From Hydractinia symbiolongicarpus (taxonomy: Eukaryota; Cnidaria; Hydrozoa; Anthoathecata; Hydractiniidae): a DNA stretch of 64,000 nucleotides. This document shows positions 61,253-64,000 of the stretch, piece by piece. The notes below the pieces were generated by a model. The model was not told the origin of the DNA and did not search any database. It was given only the letters and a program-made list of their open reading frames with translations. The first letter of the stretch is position 1. Each line of letters begins with the position of its first letter. The position numbers and the translations under genes are program-made. The stretch spans positions 31,068,501-31,132,500 of the forward strand of contig NC_079879.1 of the NCBI RefSeq assembly GCF_029227915.1, in the 5' to 3' direction.

Positions 61253-64000
61253 TGAGTTTACTCCCTGGGTACTTTCTTTGTATACTTTTGATTATACGGG
61301 CCAAGTCCGGGGTTTACGGGAAATGGCGGGTTTTCGTTTGCCGGCGACTAAACTTCTTTTATTCAGCGTCTCATCAAAAATGAAAACATTTTTAAAAACT
61401 ACAAGTCTCATGGGCTTTAGTGGTGAAATAATAATTTAAAAAATCGTTCTGGAAATGAGTTTACAACCTGGGTACTTTCTTTTTATACTTTTGACGATAC
61501 GGGCCGAGTCCGGGATTTACAGGAAATCGCAGGTTTTCGTTTGCCGGCAATTAAACTTCTTTTATTCAGCGTCTCATCAAAAATGAAAACATTTTTGAAA
61601 ACTACAAGTCTCATGCGTTTTAGTGGTGAAAAAATAATTTAAAAAATCGTTCGGGAAATGAGTTTACTCCCTGGGTACTTTCTTTGTATACTTTTGATTA
61701 TACGGGCCGAGTCCGGGGTTTACGGGAAATGGCGGGTTTTCGTTTGCCGGCGATTAAACTTCTTTTATTCAGCGTCTCATCAAAAATGAAAACATTTTTG
61801 AAAACTACAAGTCTCATGCGTTTTAATGGTGAAAATCTAATAAAAAAAATCGTTCGGGAAATGAGTTTACACCCTGGGTACTTTCTTTGTATACTTTTGA
61901 TTATACGGGCCGAGTCCGGGATTTGCGGGAAATCGCAGGTTTTCGTTTGCCGGCGATTAAACTTCTTTCATTCAGCGTCTCATCAAAAATAAAAACATTT
62001 TTGAAAACTACAAGTCTCATGCGTTTTAGTGGTGAAAAAATAATTTCAAAAATCGTTCGGGAAATGAGTTTACTCCCTGGGTACATTCTTTGTATACTTT
62101 TGAGTATACGGCCGGAGTCCGGGGTTTACGGGAAATGGCGGGTTTTCGTTTGCCGGCGATTAAACTTCTTTTATTCATCGTCTCATCAAAAATGAAAACA
62201 TTTTTAAAAACTACAAGTCTCATGGGCTTTAGTGGTGAAATAATAATTTAAAAAATCGTTCTGCAAATGAGTTAACACCCTGGGTACTTTCTTTGTATAC
62301 TTTTGATTATACGGGCCAAGTCCGGGGTTTACGGGAAATGGCGGGTTTTCGTTTGCCGGCGATTAAACTTCTTTTGTTCAGCGTCTCATCAAAAATAAAA
62401 ACATTTTTGAAAACTACATGTCTCATGCGTTTTAGTGGTGAAAAAATAATATAAAAAATCGTTCGGGAAATGAGTTTACTCCCTGGGTACTTTCTTTGTA
62501 TACTTTTGACTATACGGGCCAAGCCCGGGATTTACGGGAAATGGCGGGTTTTCGTTTGCCGGCGATTAAACTTCTCTTATTCAGCGTCTCATTAAAAATG
62601 AAAACATTTTTGAAAACTACAAGTCTCATGCGTTTTAGTGGTGAAAAAATAATTTAAAAAATCGTTCGGGAAATGAGTTTACTCCCTGGGTACTTTCTTT
62701 GTATACTTTTGATTATACGGGCCAAGTCCGGGGTTTACGGGAAATGGCGGGTTTTCGTTTGCCGGCCACTAAACTTCTTTCATTCAGCGTCTCATCAAAA
62801 ATGAAAACATTTTTGAAAACCACAAGTCTCATGCGTTTTAGTGGTGAAAAAATAATTTAAAAAATCGTTCGGGAAATGAGTTTACTCCCTGGGTACTTCC
62901 TTTGTATACTTTTGACTATAAGGGCCAAGCCCGGGATTTACGGGAAATCGCGGGCTTTCGTTTGCCGGCGATTAAACTTCTTTTATTCAGCGTCTCATCA
63001 AAAATGAAAACATTTTTAAAAACTACAAGTCTTATGCGTTTTAGTGGTGAAAAAATAATTTAGAAAATCGTTCGGGAAATGAGTTTACTCCCTGGGTACT
63101 TTCTTTGTATACTTTTGACTATAAGGGCCAAGCCCGGGATTTACGGGAAATCGCGGGCTTTCGTTTGCCGGCGATTAAACTTCTTTTATTCAGCGTCTCA
63201 TCAAAAATGAAAACATTTTTAAAAACTACAAGTCTTATGCGTTTTAGTGGTGAAAAAATAATTTAAAAAATCTTTCTGGAAATGAGTTTACTCACCGGGT
63301 ACTTTCTTTGTATACATTCGACTATACGGGCCAAGCCCCGGATTTTCGGGAAAACGCGGGATTTCGTTTGCCGGCGATTAAACCTCTTTCATTAAGCGTC
63401 TCATCAAAAATGAAAACATTTTTAAAAACTACAAGTCTCATGCGTTTTAGTGGTGAAAAAATAATAAAAAAAATCGTTCGGGAAATGAGTTTACTTCCTG
63501 GGTACTTTCTTTGTATACTTTGGACTATACAAGCCGAGTCCGGGATTTACGGGAAGTCGCAGGTTTTCGTTTGCCGGCGATTAAACTTCTTTTATTCAGC
63601 GTCTCATCAAAAATTAAAACATTTTTGAAAACTACAAGTCTCATGCGTTTTAGTGGTGAAAAAATAATTTAAAAAATCGTTCGGGAAATGGCTTTACTCC
63701 CTGGGTACTTTCCTTGTATACTTTTGATTATACGGGCCGAGTCCGGGGTTTACGGGAAATGGCGGGTTTTCGTTTGCCGGCGATTAAACCACTTTCATTA
63801 AGCGTCTCATCAAAAATGAAAACATTTCTGAAAACTACAAGTCTCATGCGTTTTAGTGGTGAAAATTAATTTAAAAAATCGTTCGGGAAATGAGTTTACT
63901 CCCTGGGTACTTTCTTTGTATACTTTTGATTATACGGGCCAAGTCCGGGGTTTACGGGAAATGGCGGGTTTTCGTTTGCCGGCGACTAAACTTCTTTTAT
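61253..64000. repeat. Mixed monomers at the right edge of the window
   Basis: No gene is present. A 4-mer relation links 60872 with 61684 (812 bp; tctaataaaaaaaatcg unit). Two adjacent, nearly identical monomers with gactataagggcc and gcgggctttcg lie at about 62880-63260, a single-monomer (203-bp) duplication. One unit near 63290-63350 is unusually diverged (ctcaccggg, ccccggattttcggg, aaaacgcggg). Confidence 0.75.

Larger units (their letters stand above)
1..64000. repeat. Head-to-tail satellite DNA array, 203-bp monomer, about 316 copies
   Basis: The same unit recurs without interruption in one orientation across the whole window. Landmarks such as tcagcgtctc, gtttgccggcgatt and ccctgggtac return about every 203 bp. 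The window opens at tcagcg and closes just before the next expected copy of it; phase counting gives about 316 units with cumulative loss from small deletions. Monomers differ by a limited set of recurrent substitutions that travel together, defining subfamilies. No stretch of non-satellite sequence was seen. Arrays of this length and order are known from centromeres and pericentromeric heterochromatin; that placement is inference. I do not recognise the family, so the host is given only as a eukaryote. Confidence 0.97.

Noticed and set aside
1-64000. CRISPR array
   Set aside because: Repeats are regular, but there are no short direct repeats separated by unique spacers; the whole 203-bp period is conserved.
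1-64000. LTR, SINE or other mobile element insertion
   Set aside because: No interruption of monomer phase large enough to hold an element was found, and no terminal repeats, poly-A tail with target duplication or transposase motif.
1-64000. Naming the species or a known satellite family
   Set aside because: I do not recognise the monomer, and period, GC and CpG content fit several plant and animal groups.

Overview
The window is one uninterrupted eukaryotic satellite DNA array. A unit of about 203 bp is repeated head to tail, always in the same orientation, from the first base to the last. By phase counting there are about 316 monomers, with a mean spacing near 202.5 bp because of small deletions and one truncated monomer. 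I found no unique sequence, no transposon insertion, no strand switch, no RNA gene and no credible protein-coding gene. The short reading frames on both strands recur at the monomer period and are by-products of the repeat. A monodirectional array this long with higher-order repeats (HORs) is typical of centromeric or pericentromeric heterochromatin. The species cannot be named from the sequence. A near-consensus monomer is about 38% GC by hand count, with about 12 CpG sites per 203 bp.

Layout. 1-5.9 kb: mixed monomers with a 7-mer period (about 1419 bp) and a 404-bp dimer duplication. 5.9-9.8 kb: 7-mer HOR of 1417 bp, the last copy shortened to a 5-mer. 10.0-12.2 kb: 8-mer of 1620 bp. 12.2-14.2 kb: mixed, with a 406-bp dimer duplication. 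14.2-19.1 kb: 7-mer HOR of 1421 bp whose middle copy has grown to a 10-mer. 19.7-22.5 kb: 7-mer of 1420 bp. 23.1-25.5 kb: 6-mer of 1217 bp. 25.8-27.8 kb: 5-mer of 1013 bp. 28.65-35.55 kb: two almost identical 3448-bp (17-mer) tandem copies. 35.5-38.9 and 45.9-55.9 kb: five copies of a long unit (9 to 13 monomers) marked by shared rare variants. 38.9-45.9 kb: material related to the 29-35 kb block with extra 3-mer expansions. 56.07-61.25 kb: two near-identical 2593-bp copies joined out of register, leaving a monomer about 45 bp short. 61.25-64 kb: mixed monomers.

No genes work together here. The content is structural: a monomer with a perfect A/T-rich dyad, four closely spaced G-tracts on one strand and a weak CENP-B-box-like segment, rearranged repeatedly by unequal exchange. 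HOR extents were placed by eye from shared variants and are approximate to a few tens of bases unless a junction is described.
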